Notes under the pieces: generated by a model | What the model was told of the DNA's origin: nothing | What the model saw: only the letters and a program-made list of their open reading frames with translations | The model's database searches: none | In this document: one piece after another, positions 61,792 to 64,000 of the stretch | Numbering within the stretch: position 1 is the stretch's first letter | Layout: each line of letters starts with the position of its first letter | Translations under genes and position numbers: made by a program | Source of the DNA: Bacillota bacterium | Lineage (GTDB): Bacteria > Bacillota > Clostridia > Lachnospirales > Lachnospiraceae | NCBI GenBank assembly: GCA_023391695.1 | Contig: JAEWAK010000009.1 | Span: forward strand, 38,622 to 102,621 | DNA: 64,000 nt | Direction: 5' to 3'

Positions 61792-61820
61792 ATTATAATC
61801 TCTCATTCCGGATTCGTCAA
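61792..61820 (-). promoter_or_regulatory. Promoter of the antitoxin RNA
   Basis: TTGACG - 17 nt - TATAAT on the minus strand, stronger than the toxin promoter. Confidence 0.75.
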
Positions 61821-61972
61821 TCAAATTATATAATTTCGGAATCACAATAATTCCATGAATGAACATTGTAGTAACACTTTCTTTTCCAGTACCCCATGTA
61901 AACATGATTTTCTACATGGTGGGAGGCTCCTTGATATGTTATATTACAGGATGGCACCACTTTGTTACCGTT

Positions 61973-63433
61973 TTATTTCAAAGCCGGCCTGGTTTTATCC
62001 ACTACTTTGCTTAAATCAAACAGATCCGCAAGCCTTTCCGGGAATTGCAGCATAGCCTGGCCATCCAGGGGCCGTCTGGTCATTCTGACATAGTCATCCT
62101 TAACCTGGATCCAGGGATCTTTGAATACTCCGCAGAAATAATCAAATCCCGATTGTTTTAAATATTTAAATTTATCACTGCTGTAATGGTCCATAGTGGT
62201 CTCTATATCGATACCGAAGGGGAAGATATAAAGATCCGTCGGGCCTATTAAGGAACCAACTTCATTCAGCCAGCGGTCCGTATCCTTCTTGGTGAAGCTA
62301 TTGGTCGCTTTTCCCATATCCCGGTGTCCGTAACTGTGGGAAGCAAATTCCCAGCCCCTTTCCTTCATAACTTTTGCTATATTTTTTACCGTTTCTTTAT
62401 CCTTTTCATAAGTAGGTGAAGTCGGGTCATTGGTACGGTAACCCAGAGCACCTTCATAACCGGTTAAGGCCAGGATCCCTTTTGCCCCCTTGTAGGAAAA
62501 ATCAGGATGTTCTTCAATAAATGTCTCTAAGATCGGTACCATATCATAATCGCCTGCCGATACCGTTCCGTCATCCAGAGTCATTTCCGTAGTGGGGCGG
62601 CCGTTTTCGTCGATGATGATTCTGGAGGCAAAGCCGTCGTCCGTCATATATTCATAATAACAGACATCATCCTGGGAGATGACAAAGGGCTTTTTATCCG
62701 GCGGCAGCATGATGTTCCCGGGAACATATTTTGTTTTGCCGTCTTCCCCCTTTTCCTTCCTGGCGACATCATGTATGCTGACTATGACATAACCCTGGTC
62801 ATACATCTGCTGTATCATGGCTTTGAATTCATCAATGGTGGTCATGTAATAATTATAGCCGTTGGATTCATAATCGCCGTCAAAGGCCTTCTTGGTATCC
62901 GCAACTAATATATGAAAGAATATATGGTTTATCTGGGCAACGGAATCATATGCCCCCAAAGGATCCAGCGTCTGTTCGGCCGCTTCATATCCCGCAATGG
63001 CTTTCGTCAGGGGTTCATAATCCGTATAATTATCACCGAAGCTTTTTATTAAATCAATAGCCCCGTCATAGTCATAACCTAAGGCCAGCTTGTCTGCTTT
63101 CGCAACGAACTCCGATATTTTTTTCTCCGTTTCTTTCTGTTCCTGTTCCAATTGCTGCTGTGCCTGTTCTTCGGGTGTTAAAGTCGGTTCTTTTGTTCCT
63201 GTGCCACCTTTCGTACCACTGACTGTCTGCTCATTACCGGTACTGCCTTTATTATTTTCTCCTTTACTGGTTTTGGGCAGAACCAGATATGCATAACCTG
63301 CCACGACGACACACAGGATCAATGCCTCTATGATCAGTAAGTTCCGGAACTTTTTATTTTTCAGTTTTCTGTCATTGGTATCCATACCAAAATTTTTGTC
63401 GGGTTTTTCGTTAAATTCATTTTTACCAGCCAT
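61973..63433 (-). CDS. Membrane-anchored polysaccharide deacetylase
   Basis: A 486-residue protein with a cytoplasmic N-terminus (1-30), one membrane helix (about 31-52), a Gly/Thr/Ser linker, a Gln/Glu-rich coiled coil (about 85-115), and a C-terminal NodB domain (about 170-470). The NodB motifs are SQDDVCYY (about 252, catalytic Asp pair) and ASHSYGHRDMG (about 361, HxxxH zinc site). The enzyme would remove acetyl groups from peptidoglycan or a cell-wall glycan outside the cell. AGGAG before the ATG at 63433. An alternative is a xylan or chitin deacetylase, but the single membrane anchor favours the cell wall. Confidence 0.92.
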   Translation of the reverse strand: MAGKNEFNEKPDKNFGMDTNDRKLKNKKFRNLLIIEALILCVVVAGYAYLVLPKTSKGENNKGSTGNEQTVSGTKGGTGTKEPTLTPEEQAQQQLEQEQKETEKKISEFVAKADKLALGYDYDGAIDLIKSFGDNYTDYEPLTKAIAGYEAAEQTLDPLGAYDSVAQINHIFFHILVADTKKAFDGDYESNGYNYYMTTIDEFKAMIQQMYDQGYVIVSIHDVARKEKGEDGKTKYVPGNIMLPPDKKPFVISQDDVCYYEYMTDDGFASRIIIDENGRPTTEMTLDDGTVSAGDYDMVPILETFIEEHPDFSYKGAKGILALTGYEGALGYRTNDPTSPTYEKDKETVKNIAKVMKERGWEFASHSYGHRDMGKATNSFTKKDTDRWLNEVGSLIGPTDLYIFPFGIDIETTMDHYSSDKFKYLKQSGFDYFCGVFKDPWIQVKDDYVRMTRRPLDGQAMLQFPERLADLFDLSKVVDKTRPALK

Positions 63434-63624
63434 TTTTCTTCTCCTATTTATCGCATCCTATGTTGTTGTTTTAAATGGTTTTATCCATTTATTATTATAC
63501 CCCTTATTATTCCTAATATATTTGTTTCGTATCCTATTACTTTTAATCTGCCGTATATTACATGAGCTCTGAATGATGAACCCGAAATAATGATAAATAG
63601 GATAAAAATTTTCCATATGTAGGA

Positions 63625-63755
63625 GAAATTCCGTTACTATTCACAGCCGTTTTACTCAACGTGTTTTTTGTGAATGAAACAAAGCGAAAGTCACAGAAAA
63701 CCGGAGTATTGCAACGGTCTTTTTTGCAGGGCTGTGAATAGTAACGAAATTCCCT
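63625..63755. mobile_element. MITE-like element
   Basis: CGTTACTATTCACAGCC (63632-63648) and its exact complement (63730-63746) frame about 80 bp without a coding frame. AT-rich ends with GAAATTCC on both sides extend the inverted repeat. Adjacent to the 93-bp tandem array. Confidence 0.6.
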
Positions 63756-63761
63756 ATAGCT

Positions 63762-64000
63762 GATATTATATCATGTCCGCAAGCTTCCATGATATGCGGT
63801 ACTTCGTACCGTTGATGCGCACTCACTACGTTCGGCGCTGATATAATGTCTACCGACATTATATCATATTCGCAAGCTCCTATGATATGCGGTACTTCGT
63901 ACCGTTGATGCGCACTCACTACGTTCGGCGCTGATATAATGTCTACCGACATTATATCATATTCGCAAGCTCCTATGATATGCGGTACTTCGTACCGTTG
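63762..64000 (+). repeat. 93-bp palindromic tandem repeat, running off the right edge
   Basis: GATATGCGGTACTTCG recurs at 63791, 63884 and 63977, giving a period of exactly 93 bp. Each unit has the palindromes GCGGTACTTCGTACCG, GCGC...GGCGC and GATATAATGTC-N4-GACATTATATC. Copies 2 and 3 are almost identical; copy 1 differs at its left end. One inverted copy is at 50707-50809. Confidence 0.92.

Noticed and set aside
63656..63952. 98-codon frame with an internal 31-residue repeat
   Set aside because: Produced by the 93-bp DNA repeat, which is a multiple of three; runs out of the MITE-like element and has no ribosome site.
63762..64000. CRISPR array
   Set aside because: Repeats are direct and contiguous at 93 bp without unique spacers, and no cas genes are present.

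Overview
The window reads as chromosomal DNA of a low-G+C anaerobic Firmicute, most like a Lachnospiraceae-type Clostridium. This rests on AT-rich TTGACA/TATAAT promoters with strong GGAGG ribosome binding sites, frequent TTG/GTG starts, a T-box in front of thrS, an L20-type leader in front of infC, holin-like type I toxin architecture, and many ABC/ROK/RpiR/IclR/GntR sugar genes. Nearly all genes lie on the minus strand. No rRNA, phage block or CRISPR array was seen.

Layout. 1-7.5 kb: an accessory transport block, with an ABC-2 drug-type transporter (cut by the left edge) and its divergent TetR regulator, then a heterodimeric ABC exporter with its own TetR regulator. 7.6-12 kb: a decayed region with a frameshifted cupin, a secreted repeat protein that looks like a beta-propeller, a 5'-truncated methyltransferase, and a ruined Fic gene whose small VbhA-like antitoxin is still intact. 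12.2-18.4 kb: two near-identical tRNA-Leu genes (AAG and CAG anticodons) and a tRNA-Asn bracket a catabolic operon of SIS deglycase, PfkB kinase, Dcu-type dicarboxylate carrier and cupin, with a divergent GntR regulator. This is the gene set of fructosamine or fructose-asparagine use. 18.4-20.4 kb: a structured RNA resembling HEARO/IscB omega-RNA, then an ABC operon in which a deletion fused a MerR gene to the tail of an ATPase gene.

20.6-26 kb: core translation genes infC-rpmI-rplT (IF-3 starting at ATT) and prfC, with small hypothetical and acetyltransferase genes. 26.3-41 kb: a large carbohydrate region. It has a YteP/LplB-type ABC importer, a fucose-isomerase-fold protein, a phosphomannose-isomerase-like protein with a kinase-like N-terminal domain, a ROK kinase carrying a low-complexity insertion, and a cupin. 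Next to these are a GH50/agarase-like hydrolase, a DUF6259-like hydrolase and an IclR regulator. The parts suggest import of an oligosaccharide, cleavage inside the cell, isomerisation and phosphorylation; the sugar is not identifiable from sequence. 41.3-44.8 kb: glycerophosphodiester phosphodiesterase, an RpiR regulator and glpK, a set for using glycerol from phosphodiesters.

45-64 kb: housekeeping genes thrS (T-box), a YdcF protein, a glycosyltransferase, hemerythrin, sfsA (behind a 40-bp palindrome), an ECF sigma factor with a membrane partner, an ABC exporter, pfkA, dnaE and a polysaccharide deacetylase, plus a type I toxin-antitoxin module at 61.5-61.8 kb. Two families of dispersed intergenic repeats run through the window. 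One ends as a 93-bp tandem array that continues off the right edge.
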